Below, one piece after another: positions 10,938-21,427 of a DNA stretch of 63,228 nucleotides. Position 1 is the first letter of the stretch. Each line of letters starts with the position of its first letter. A program made the translations under genes and the position numbers. The DNA comes from Nemertoderma westbladi. Taxonomy: Eukaryota; Xenacoelomorpha; Nemertodermatida; Nemertodermatidae. The notes beneath the pieces are model-generated. The model did not search any database. It was not told the DNA's origin and saw only the letters and a list, made by a program, of their open reading frames with translations. Location: NCBI GenBank assembly GCA_032718475.1, contig JAUCBJ010007588.1, positions 1-63,228 of the forward strand, written 5' to 3'.

Positions 10938-11477
10938 GTTCAGTATATATATGTATATGTATATATATATGGTTTATACTGTATTTATTTGAGTTTGACA
11001 TAAAAAATAAAACACGAAAACTACATACATCATTGAGTAATTATGGAGAGTCCGAATAGCAACTAACTCCCTTCTTAGTTGAGAATTACGATGGAGGGTG
11101 GGAATAAAGCGATGGGAGTTTTTTCCGTTTCTTTTTTTCATATTTACATTTCTTGCACAAAAATAATAAAAGGGACTTAAACTATATCTAAAAAATTTCA
11201 GATCTTTGTCTTTATTGCTTTCTAGTTATTTGGTGTTTGAAAAAAAAATCAATAGAACAGGTTACAGTTTAAATTTTGGGAGTAATCATCTGTTACTTGG
11301 GTCGATTTCCCCCTGGAGAGGGATGATTTTTGATTGCGTCGAACCCCCCTCCCCCCCCCCCCCCCCCCCCATTATGTGATGAATTTAAATTTTACAAAGG
11401 ATAAATGCAATAATATGCAAAAAATATATACAAATGTAAAAATCATATTTATGTCTCAAATGTTTTATTTATTACAG

Positions 11478-11747
11478 TCAGGTGGAATCGACCATTTTTA
11501 CACTACCAATGCCGCGATAATAGGAACAACAACTCCAGGTCAAACAGGTAACCATGGCTACACAAGTGAAGGTGTGGTAGGATACTGCCAACCATCTCAA
11601 GTTGGAGGCACCGTACCCTTGCACCAGTACTGGAAAGGGAGCGTCCAAGATCATTTATACACAACGAATGGTAATGACATTCAGGCGATGACTATTGGTT
11701 ACGTATACGAAGGAGTGGCTTGTTACGTCTACGAAGCGGAACCTTAG
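11478..11747 (+). CDS. Terminal exon with two further DUF5648-like repeats
   Basis: Acceptor is a good pyrimidine-rich site (tttatttattacag before 11478), in phase 0 with the preceding exon (IKQ joined to SGGIDHFYTTN). It encodes the rest of repeat two (GTTTPGQTGNHGYTSEG) and repeat three (HQYWKGSVQDHLYTTNG, then VYEGVACYVYEAEP) before TAG at 11745-11747. The third repeat has lost part of the GTTTPGQTG block (reads DIQAMTIGY). An upstream ATG in the intron at 11334 is not a sensible start because it precedes the poly-C tract and the acceptor. Confidence 0.75.
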   Translation, partial: SGGIDHFYTTNAAIIGTTTPGQTGNHGYTSEGVVGYCQPSQVGGTVPLHQYWKGSVQDHLYTTNGNDIQAMTIGYVYEGVACYVYEAEP

Positions 11748-11923
11748 AGGCAAGTAACATAAACATAAACTGATAGAAAATTATTGTGCTTTATTATTAT
11801 TATTATAAGTGCATTACCACTTTACAGTTGTGTAAGTTATACAATGAATATATATACCATATTCTGTATACTGTACTACTACTACTACTACTAGGATCGG
11901 CATGCTGCACTGCAGCTGCATTT

Positions 11924-12250
11924 TTAAGAATGCTGTGCCGGCTTATCGACAAAATTGCACCGCCACAACTCCCTATCACCCATGACATTTGCTAGATCAT
12001 CCGCATCTTCAAGGCCAGTGTCCTTTAAGATGCGTCTCAAGAAAGTCATGGGCTGTCCACCATGCTTATTCACTCCATGAGGCTGCACTATACTGTACAG
12101 TAGTATAGTATGAATGAAACTGGCGAAATCCGGCGCAAATAACAGCTGATTACTCTCTAAAAATACTGTAATACTGTTACCCGATCTATTTTCGTTTATT
12201 ATTTTGGTTAGAACTGTAACCAGCCCTTCCATTTTCTTGATAATTAACAT
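11924..12250 (-). pseudogene. Fragment of a LINE reverse transcriptase C-terminus
   Basis: A 108-residue open stretch whose end reads KHGGQPMTFLRRILKDTGLE followed by DLANVMGDRELWR. The arrangement GRP-x-T...L-DTGL...L...M-DR-x-WR is the familiar C-terminal tail of LINE-encoded reverse transcriptase proteins. The preceding part carries no RT motif, so this is a 3' fragment, presumably of another element type than the one at 1450-5290. Confidence 0.45.
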
Positions 12251-13206
12251 TGAGACGAGATATTAATCCACCGAAACGGGATTTACTGCCCCCCACCCCC
12301 TCCACCATGTCTCCCTATATGATTTGCTGAACTATCACAATGCCTATTTACATAGTATTTCAGTGTATTAGTATTAGTATCGTTTTTACATAATGTATAT
12401 TTATATATCTACAGATATGTGACTACGACAACCATGTTAACTTTCTTGAGGAAACATTTGATGTAGTAATCGTTAACTGTGGTGATGGGATCAAAAACTC
12501 AATGTTAATCAACATCAGAAACGATAAACACAACTAATATAGGCCTATATATGCATATGTAACTAATATTTGCTTTGCTTTGCTTACATCAACTGTTGGT
12601 ACCAACCAGGACGCCTTGGTACCAACATACAGTACTGTACCGGTACGTAGTCAGAATGTCACCGGACTGAGGTTTCATCTTCATCCCCGAATTTAAGATT
12701 TAATAAAAAATAGATGGTATCTGATGTATCAACACTAAAAAAAAGCAAACAGTCGGCCGAAGCCGGAGGCGACCCGAAGGCTCCTCTTTCGATAGCTGCT
12801 ACCCGAGGGTAGGGGTGGGCGCTACTCCTATCCCAAGATTTGCTCCCAGTTATTTAACTGGTATCAATACTAAATAGTAATGTATCTTAATTAATAATGA
12901 TTTAATTTTTAGGGGTGTATTTTTCTAAAACTGTTAGGAAGATATTAGAAAAATTTGAAGTAATGACTTTATGCGATACTTTGGGTCAACATCAAAAGTT
13001 ATCTGAAACTCGGTATCGGTTCGTACCAGAAAAATATTTGTTTGTTTGTTGTTTTACCTCTCATAAACAACAAAATTTACCACTTTGAACGATATGTAAT
13101 TTTAATCATATACAGTACATTATCTACCGCCTACCGGGAGTAGAAGGTTTAGGGTTGTACTGTAGTCAAATATAATATCTTTATAATTCTACCAAACTGT
13201 AGTCAT
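12251..13206. other. Non-coding interval, nothing assigned
   Basis: AT-rich sequence with short C runs (12289-12301) and small GTACCGGTAC-type palindromes near 12640. A GC-richer block at 12752-12840 was inspected for a tRNA fold but none was convincing. Confidence 0.3.
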
Positions 13207-13680
13207 TCACGACATGCGATGGCGGAGAATATTGTTGATGAGTAGGAGGCGAAAGCAAAGATTACAATATATTCCCCAGCAACTCATTTGTAGGGCGCGA
13301 CTCTTTCCCAAGAGTTGCTGCGCAATCACCATTTGAGATTCGCATATTTGTTTAAATTCCGCGCCAGGCTTAGATTTTTTAGCTATTGGAGCATTGTCTG
13401 GCGATTTCGGTGCTGGTCGACGAAAAACAACATCGCTCTCATCTCTCACAAATTTTGGAGCAACTGCAGAACCGTACTTTTGTGTCCTTTGCTCTATTTC
13501 ACCAGTCATTTCGAAAAGCGTATCACTTCCATATATTGAGAGATTGAATTTATCGTCACTTTCTTCGCGGCCTCCCTCACCGACCCCTGTCGCGTTGGGT
13601 GAACAACTGTATGTCTGTGCGTCCTGCTTTGTTGCGTAATTCAGAAAAATGTAGGTTCATTGAATAATTTCAGGTGTAAT
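13207..13680 (-). CDS. Unidentified open reading frame
   Basis: The minus strand is open from about 13680 to 13207. The first ATG gives about 100 residues (MTGEIEQRTQKYGSAV...), but the frame upstream also reads like protein (acidic, Gly-rich, ...KFNLSIYGSDTLFE). Composition is polar and charged with PAPKSPDNAPIAKKSKPG, suggesting a disordered linker with a basic patch. It could be an exon of an unknown gene or the linker region of a transposase. No family recognised. Confidence 0.3.
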
Positions 13681-13881
13681 GTTCTGTTACCCTGTGTTTT
13701 TCTGAGCGTATCTGTATTTTGAATAAGTATTTCAGTAACTATATACCGATTCTGAAATAGTAAATAATTTTCGCTACAGTGTTGCAGCCGACATGTTAAT
13801 TGAAAGATACAATGTTTAATAACAGTTTCTAATATTTATTTATAATAATTTAATTTAATAATATTCAGTGTACTGAATTCA

Positions 13882-13921
13882 GCATACAGCTACCGGTACT
13901 ATAGTACCGGTAGCTGTATGC
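13882..13921. repeat. 40-bp perfect palindrome
   Basis: The 20 bases GCATACAGCTACCGGTACTA are followed directly by their exact reverse complement with no spacer. ACCGGT sits symmetrically in each arm. The flanking bases 13881 and 13922 do not pair. Confidence 0.95.
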
Positions 13922-13936
13922 ACCATAGAAAGGCTT

Positions 13937-14040
13937 TCAGTAGGGTATATCTTTTGCGTAGAGGTATAGCCCTCATAGAGACTACATGTAGGTAGGTGTA
14001 GCCTTCATGTAGATGCACGTGTAGGGTGAATGTAGGTAGG
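13937..14040. repeat. Dispersed GTAGGTAGG-rich repeat, inverted copy at 46668
   Basis: A block rich in CATGTAGGTAGGTGTAGCC that ends at the left boundary of element A. Its reverse complement, very similar, occurs at about 46668-46777. Element A apparently inserted into the TAGG-rich end of this copy. Confidence 0.7.
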
Positions 14041-15296
14041 TGTACGCGCTTTTGAAGACCTTTAGCAGTTTAACCTGCCAAAATTTATATGTCTTTTGGT
14101 TTATAAATAGACTTTAGAAGTTGACAAATATTTAATACCAATAAACACAACATTAGCAGAAGCCAGCCTAGTGCGCGTCCATTCACCCGCTGGATATACC
14201 CGGGAGACTGGATTCTGAGGGCTTAGATTATTATTGCAGTGTAAGCTTACTGTATTATTCGATTGATCGTTAATAAATAATTTCTGACTAATATTATTCA
14301 CTTTCGGGAAATATTAACAGTTCCTTTAGGACGTGGCGCTCTATCTAGGTAAACAGAGATATGACTTATACTAATCACAACGGCAAGTCGGTAAGGCTTA
14401 TGATTCACGTATGAGGCGCATTCTTTAGGAAATGCTTAGTTATCAGTCACAATCAGGCACACTACCGGTAACACACAATACTGCTCACTAATTTGCCGAC
14501 CGTCAATGAATTTTATCATATATAAAGAGAACAGCAACGGACTCATGTAGTGCTTATCAAATAGCATTAAATTCACTACAAACCACAATAATATAAGTCG
14601 CAATCGCTATATATAACCCGTCTCTCTAACCTGTAGTGTATCAAGAAAATTGGGAAATTTGGGTTCTTTATAGATGTTATCCAAATAATATTCAACCAAC
14701 TGATACAAAATATGACAACAGCAAACAGCAGCACAACAATGTATGTTGAACCGATAATGCAAGACTGAACGGAGTTGCACCGATAACAGTTATACGCTCT
14801 ATAATTTAAGCCTACTAATGTTTCTTCTAAAGTATGAAAAACGAATTGACTCTAGAGCCGGTGTTCCTGGCCTAGATAGAAACAACACAACAGTAACAAG
14901 AAAAACAGTAAGACTGAACACTCCTAGCATGATCTGCCAAAATATCTCCACATCGACAGAAAAAATCGCTCTGATTGGCTGTTAAGCTAAACAAAGAACC
15001 ATGTGTCCAATGGCCGTTTCCATGTCAGCAACCAGCTGTTAGATGTCGTAAGCTGAATCATCAAGGCTAAGCTGTGCCAGGGTATTTGGTGCATTGCGGG
15101 TTTTTTGCCTTACCATGTCCGCCAAAGCACACATATAGAAGAATGACGTTTATGTCCGTTAAAACACCTATAACGGTACCTTGCGGGCGAGGGGGATATA
15201 TATATAGTTAGAGAGCTTTTTAGAGTATTCCAGCGCCTGGGGGGAAACTGGATTGCAAAGCAAAAGGGCCAGTTATATCCCACAGAAGCTTTTACA
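14041..15296 (-). repeat. LTR-A, 3' copy
   Basis: Intact 1,256-bp LTR with TG...CA ends. Next to it at 15297-15304 the minus strand reads GGGAGCGG, a short purine stretch at the place expected for the polypurine primer of plus-strand DNA synthesis; the same bases adjoin LTR-B at 27267-27274. Confidence 0.9.
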
Positions 15297-15374
15297 CCGC
15301 TCCCAGAAAATGGGATTTGAGTCTATAAAATATACAAAATCACAGTTTCTAATATACGTAAATACTCTAAACAG

Positions 15375-16440
15375 TTAGTCTTTCTTACGCGGACGGCGTT
15401 TACGCAGTTTTTTAAAGCTAGCCAGAGTCTTTTTCTCTTTGGGGCGAGCCACTTTACAAGGAGGGCTATAACTCCTGGGTGAAGGGTGCAATATGATTGC
15501 ATCAGAGGGTGTAGGATTATGGTCGGTGTATCCGCCAGTCGAAGTACCGGGTTGATTGACATCAACGTCGGGGGAGAGGGGTCTAACGGCTTTGAGAGCT
15601 CGTTTTAATACAGCCGCTCTTACGGGTCCTTTACGAGTGGTCTGAACGAGAGCCGTGGGTGGACCATAGGCAGTTAGAAACCTCCGGGGTTTAATGGTTC
15701 TTTCCAACTCGCGTTCGCAGGCTCGGTATTCATAAGGCCGTCGATGTACTTCCTGTAACTCAGGGTGTGAGTTAACAAATAAGTCTCCATAGTCCGGATC
15801 CTGACGGATGTAATCGATTAAGTTATAGGAATGAAGGTTGCTAGGATTAACACTCCTGAGAAATTTGCGTACGAATTTGGTTGAAATACATTCTCCGACG
15901 CGCTTCAGTAGCTCGTAACTCGATATGCGTGATTTCTGTTCGACCGAAGCGAATAGATAAGGATGGAACGCATAAACTCCTTCGTAAGCGCGTCCGGGAT
16001 AATAGCGATGGCGCGAATCACAATGTAAATCAGCGTTCGCTTCCCAAGCTCTGATGTAACGTAGTGTGATCATTTCATCTACGCTTTCCAAATCGTGATT
16101 AAAAGGGCAATCGAAACTGGCGTGTCCCTTTAGTTGACAATGGTGACATTGAGTCATAAATTGAGGGCAAACCGCAAAAATGTGCAAGTTATTGAGTCTG
16201 CAATACACACAATATATTTCCATCACCGGTTGTTCGTGGAAATAGGAACAGCGGACGTTTGTGTCCATGGGCGTAACATGGTCTCTCGATGCGCATAACC
16301 GACAACGTTGCCGAGAAACATAGTTGGCATGGCGATAATTGTACGCAGTGAGACACTGTGGACCTTGATACCATTCTAGGATGTAATCGTTGTCGCTGTT
16401 CCGGGCGCGATAGGCTGAATCTCCTCAGATTCTAGGCATA
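15375..16440 (-). pseudogene. Accessory gene 2, element A copy (truncated, frameshifted)
   Basis: Related to the C-terminal half of the 591-residue gene at 27345-29120. The three zinc-knuckle-like motifs are kept (CRLC...H, CVYCRLNNLHIFAVC, CHHCQLKGHASFDC), as is the basic tail KLRKRRPRKKD. The first half is gone: a deletion of about 1.6 kb relative to B fuses the end of accessory gene 1 (near 16446) to this gene. A one-base deletion near 16405 also shifts the frame, so only the last 300 or so residues (ATG at 16268) remain open. Expression as a C-terminal protein cannot be excluded. Confidence 0.75.
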
Positions 16441-16445
16441 TTGGT

Positions 16446-16823
16446 TCATCTTCCCAGTCTGTTACGAATAGAATTTTCGTGATCTATTCTCGGTTTATCG
16501 TTACGACTCCGCTGGGTATGATATTTAAATAGAACCATTTCCCTTTCGGTGTCTACATCGTCCGTATCATGTAAATCGATAGGATGGCCGGTAGTTAGGA
16601 AGTCCATATACGTACTATTACGATGCGTATAGCGAGCGGTGAATTTTCGATAGTCCAATTCACGCGTAAGTTGCTCTTGGGACATCGGCGGTTCGATATA
16701 ACGACCATCGTCCTCCGTAATGGTTGGATCGGCTTCACCGCGTATCAAGCTATCCACAAATGCTTGTAAAGGTAGAGTATATCGCTCCCTGATACCAAGA
16801 TCATCTTCTATCAACTCCGTCAT
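16446..16823 (-). CDS. Accessory gene 1, element A copy (125 residues)
   Basis: ATG at 16823, stop TGA at 16446. Same length as the B copy at 30051-30428, differing by few substitutions up to the end, where the deletion changes the last residues (RNRLGR against RNQLEG). Acidic, with the conserved block EPPMSQEQLTRELDYRKFTA and a repeated Asp run (HDTDDVDTERE). No transmembrane segment or signal peptide, so not an envelope protein. Function unknown. Confidence 0.6.
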   Translation of the reverse strand: MTELIEDDLGIRERYTLPLQAFVDSLIRGEADPTITEDDGRYIEPPMSQEQLTRELDYRKFTARYTHRNSTYMDFLTTGHPIDLHDTDDVDTEREMVLFKYHTQRSRNDKPRIDHENSIRNRLGR

Positions 16824-18449
16824 ATCTGCTATCTGAGTTTATTAATATCGAAATGAGTTTATGTTTAGGCGAGCGGACATCGCTGCCTACCTCTCTTTGC
16901 CCCCGGACAGTGGGATTCTCAGCGCCGATGTACCGTCGTCGCGGTGTTTACGCCAACATGTAGCAACAGCACGACAACGATAACCGGCACAAGTCACTCC
17001 ACTGTCCGTCCCAAAGGCTTGAATCCACTTTAGGTTCTTTCTATAGGAGAGTTGGGCTACTTTCACAATTGCGACTAGCTACTGTAAACATACTTTAGCA
17101 GTAACATTCACCTATAAACGCACAAATTCCACACAACTGTCACCAATTGTACACATACAGGCCATTTGTCCGTTAGTCAGTGCATTCCAGAATGTCACGT
17201 TATTACTGTGTATCCTTGGATACTAACAGTGTGTTATGTATTCTCTATGCTATGCAATGGGACAAGCTTTCTATTGTTCTCTTAACTTGCTTCTAATTCT
17301 AGCGTGGGTGTTGCTATGGTGACATTATGGAATGCTAGCGGTAGAATTAGGGTAATTCTCATGCATACAGATCTGGGATGCTATTTAATAATAATTCTTT
17401 AATTGTCAATATCCTCTTTATGCATGATTTTATTAATTTTATCGGCTATTGACTATATGTTGGAGATTCTCGCACTCTAATACACTCAATAGGATGAATC
17501 TCCGCTCCCATGATCTATTAATTAATGGAATTTTGGGAATGTTATAAATTGCACAAAATGACAATTTATGAATTTCATTTAAAATATGAATTTAAATCTA
17601 TTCCTGTGAATTTTATTATTTGATGTTAAAATTGACACAATTTTTATTCCAGAGCATGTCTGGGGACTGAGGATCCTTAATTCTATAAAATTGTCTTTTA
17701 AGAGTATCGGTAAGTGCTGCGATATCTTAATTGACTAGAAATTTTAAAGGATCTGAATTTTACAGATTTTAATAAATATTAAATTAATATTTAAGATGGG
17801 CACCGATTTATTCCAGAACTTGTCTGGAGACGTTAACCATTGATTCTAGAATTTGTCTTTCAAGTATATCGGTGGGTGCCGCGATATCTTAATCGACTAG
17901 AATTACAGATGGTCAAAAGGTTTAACAGATTTATTTGCGTTTCATGCTACTGTTAGAGGGACATCACGCTACTATATGTATTATTATATATGGTATGAGA
18001 GCAATATCGCACGAAGCAATGTCAGTGTGAAGAGGCAAGTCGTTTCCAAGGTCTACCCAGAGCTTGGTTTAGCCGAGACACGAGGATCTGAACTTTGCAT
18101 TCCTAATACTCTGCCTACCAATAATACTTGAATATAGTAGGAGCTTTATTGTACTTTAATAAGTACGGACATTTCATCTTACTGTAGTCACGTATTTATA
18201 ATAGGATACGGACAGTAAGGAAAGAGAAAAATTATTATTTCTCGCCGTCGCACTAAATATATTATAAGTAATTACGTACGTAATAAACACTAATATATTG
18301 CACTAATCTACTAAATAATCACTAAAATAACATTCTACTAAATAAAATTAAAGAAAACGATTATAATAAAATTACATAATAATACATACATAAATATAAA
18401 ATAAAAACAAATATAAAATGATATAGTCACACGCCCACTCCATATGTTA
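16824..18449 (-). promoter_or_regulatory. Conserved non-coding tract of element A, with hairpins
   Basis: No credible gene in 1.6 kb, yet the tract aligns along its length with 30429-32080 of element B. Small hairpins: CCAGAGCATGTCTGG at 17649-17663 and CCAGAACTTGTCTGG at 17813-17827, the second enclosed by a longer stem (GGCACCGAT at 17799-17807 with ATC-GGTG-GGTGCC at 17868-17880). Both sit in a duplicated block ending in GATATCTTAATNGACTAGAA. A structured RNA, export/packaging element or internal promoter for the accessory genes is possible. Confidence 0.5.
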
Positions 18450-20412
18450 TTACGTTATGGAGTCCCTAGATATTTGTCGGATTAGGGAAGTGGTCGTAGG
18501 AAGAGTATCTTGCCTTCCATAGTTTCCGGACAGTTTTCGGTCTCTTTCCAGTAAACATAAACGACTAGCTGGTCGATTGAGTTGTTGTGTTACTTTCTCC
18601 GCTCCCTTGGCCTGTCTAATCTCCACCGGGGTAAGATGAGGAGGCCATTCTTCTTCTTCTTTACTTAAGAAGTCGGATCCACCTAACCAGCCTGGAGTAT
18701 CTATCAGTTCTTGAGGAGTTGCTCCTCTGGAAGCGATGTCGGCTGGATTAATCGTCCCAAGGCAATGTCTCCATTGATCTACATTGGAGTTAATATCGTC
18801 ATTATCTGAGGAGTATGGTGTTCCCTCAGTTGGATCGTCCACATCACTGCTCTCCACTTCCCATTCCTTTACTTGGTATACCTGTTGTTGAGGTAATCTC
18901 TCTTTGAGAGTTCTACGGGAAGGGCCAGTAAAGTACCAACCTACTCTAGTTCTTACCGCATAGGTTTGTAGTGGCTGCGGTTGAGCAGGCCGTTTCTCCA
19001 ATGTCTCGAGCGCCTCATGCGCGTTTTGGCCGATGAGTATTTGCACTCCAGGATAATCTGTCTGGAATCGAGGTATCTTAAGATGTTGAATGCTCTCATC
19101 CTCGTCCCAATTATAAAGGTCTGCTTGAGTAGTAGCGAAGTTCTTTATAGCCACCATTTTTACTGACCTTATACTTTGTGCTCCTAATTTATCCTGGGGG
19201 GTGGACAACGCACCTACATAGTAATCTGCCGTTATGGTAGATTTCCAAACTTGCATAATTCCGGACATATTCAACTTAGTTTGGAATTTGGGTTGTCCAG
19301 CAAAGATATCTTCGGCTAGTTCTTGATCGATGAATGTTCCTGTGCTGCCGGAGTCAAGGAGGGCGTTCACTATGTAACTTTTGGTAGGACCGTGAACTCT
19401 TACCTGCACTACAGGAAATTCTCTGATTCCTACGTTGGAAGTTGGAGCTTTCCAAGATGGTTGTCTGTCAAAGGTAGTTGGGGGGAACTCATTGTCGGTG
19501 TCCTTTTCGTAAGTAAGTGCTCGATACACCACGGTATTGATTAGGTAACAGGATTCGTTGGCGTCGGAGAATTCGTCAGTATAGAATCCTTCCATCTCAG
19601 ATTCTTGATCAGTGTCATTTACATCACTGAATTGGACATGTAGTTCGGGCTCACTTACCTGACTCGGGTTGTTTCGTTCGAACTCACTGTGTAACAAGAT
19701 GTGATGTTTCGCGCCACACTTTGCACACTTTACGTCGGAGTAACAGGTTCGCCGTTGGTGTCCTGATCTGAGGCAATTATAGCATAACCGCTTATTCCAC
19801 AGGACTGTACGTCTGTCTACAAGGGATTTCTTTAGATATTCAGCACACGCACTCAAACGGTGGGGCCCGTCGCACAGCGCACATTTTGGTTTGATGTTAC
19901 TCACCTTACCTTGGGTAACGTTATGCACTCTCGTTCTTTCTTCGGGCTTTCTTCCGTGCATTCTGTTAGGAGACTGAGGAGGGGTCTTGGCAACCTGTTC
20001 TCTCCTATCGTTGGTTCGAGCCTTGTATTTACTTACGTCTTTTGAGGTTTTGCCAACGTAGTAAGATCGATCAGTGTCTTTCCTGCTGTCCTCTTCTTGA
20101 GAAGCTTGGCTTTCGCCGTCGTCAGTATAACACACTGGTATTATCCTTCTCCTAGAAACGGGTTTCTCACTTACCTTATTTTCCGATGTTTTCTCTCTGG
20201 ACTACTTTATGAGTTGTAATTTTACTTCACTATCTAAGAAGGACATGAGATCAGCCATGGTAGGGCCTCGTCGTTGCTGCTCATTCATGTACAACACTTT
20301 CTTGTCCCAGCGTGTACATACTCCACCCTTTGGTAAAGTAGAGACTACGGCTCCAATAACCATGGAACTCTGATATTCATGAGACTTACCTAACCAGTCC
20401 AATTGTCTACAG
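18450..20412 (-). pseudogene. Gag-protease of element A fused across two pol deletions
   Basis: Continues Gag after the 1-kb insertion. A TAG at 20202-20204 interrupts Gag where element B has Leu. Then zinc motifs (CALCDGPHRLSAC, CYNCLRSGHQRRTC, CAKCGAKHH) and the aspartic protease motif LLDSGSTGTFID. After the protease the frame jumps directly to the RNase H-region sequence DQWRHCLGTINPADIASRGA, then from AEKV to the extreme C-terminus (QQLNRPASRLCLLERDRKL). Reverse transcriptase and integrase are thus removed by two deletions of about 1.7 kb, both keeping the frame open to the stop at 18450. Confidence 0.8.
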
Positions 20413-21427
20413 CGCTTGTGTCCTTCTGGGCTCCTCCCCGAGGCGCACCCACGAGGCGGACACCTTTCCACCACCCCTGGGGCCAGTCCGACTCCGTTTT
20501 TATCAGACCGGGCCGGAGGGTAGCCCGATGCTTCCCGGGTTCAATTTTCAATCCCCCGATCACACTGGCACAGCTCGTCGTGTGTAGCCGAACGAAGTAG
20601 AAAAATTCGCCTACTGTCAACTTACTGTGGCCTGACTGTACATTGAGCCAACTCAGAGAGTCAACCGGCGGGTGGACCAGTCGATAGCGATCGAGCATCA
20701 AGGTCGCCCTTGAGCCAAACCGACGGTCTTGTCCCAAGTGGGCTTGCGCTACCCAACATGGAATATTGACACGTTTTCACCCGCCTCGCCGGCAGTATTG
20801 AGGGGAAGTCGGTTCCGCAAACAATACTGACTAGCTCGAAAGCTAGGAACAAGTCACCACTTACCAGTCACTGTACACGTGTACTCAATAGATGCTCACG
20901 AAATCAAGTACACAACGGTAAACACAAATCTGACGCATACCATGCACACACAGAGGACATAATCGGGGAAGACAAAATCGGTGACAAAATCAGAGGGGAC
21001 AAAATTGTATCGACTAATAAAGAGTCTTGAGTACTTTATTTTACCGACAGGGTAAAATAACTTTGTGTGCACAAAGTATGCTGGGGCGCAGTAAAATATG
21101 GTCCTACTAATAACCGGCGGCGACTGAACCAACCGGCAAGGTTTCCCACACTCACTCGCAGTGGCCACACACACGCTCACATATACCACGTACACACACA
21201 AACCACAGATCACACTAAGCCACCACCCCTAATGTGTACAGGACTGGCAGTACGGCAACAGGCCGACTAGACGGTACCACGGCACCATGTTGATTCATGG
21301 TTCGTAAGACACGAGGGCCTTCAGTAACTCCCTTGCACTATAGATTCAATTTAACGTGCCCCCAGACCCTCACGAGTCCGCCGCCGCCTGTTGGAGACAC
21401 CCCTATAGAGACCTCACCTCCTTAGGC
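20413..21427. mobile_element. 1,015-bp insertion within gag of element A
   Basis: By comparison with element B (37500-37520), Gag sequence stops at 20412 and resumes at 21428; the intervening 1,015 bp is absent from B. It is GC-richer than its surroundings in its left third and has CA/GT-rich stretches near 21170-21210. No TG...CA termini, target duplication or known coding domain was recognised. A 115-residue frame at 20390-20737 (minus) crosses the border and is likely chance. Splicing was considered and rejected because joining would shift the frame. Confidence 0.6.

Noticed and set aside
12752-12840. GC-rich block as an RNA gene
   Set aside because: No convincing paired stems or promoter boxes could be drawn.
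18450-18800. The two pol gaps in element A as retained splicing products
   Set aside because: Sequences at the corresponding positions in element B lack GT-AG borders at the junctions; plain deletions fit better.
20413-21427. Insertion in gag as a spliced intron (GTGAGG donor, TGTAG acceptor on minus strand)
   Set aside because: Joining at those sites shifts Gag out of frame and the acceptor lacks a pyrimidine tract.
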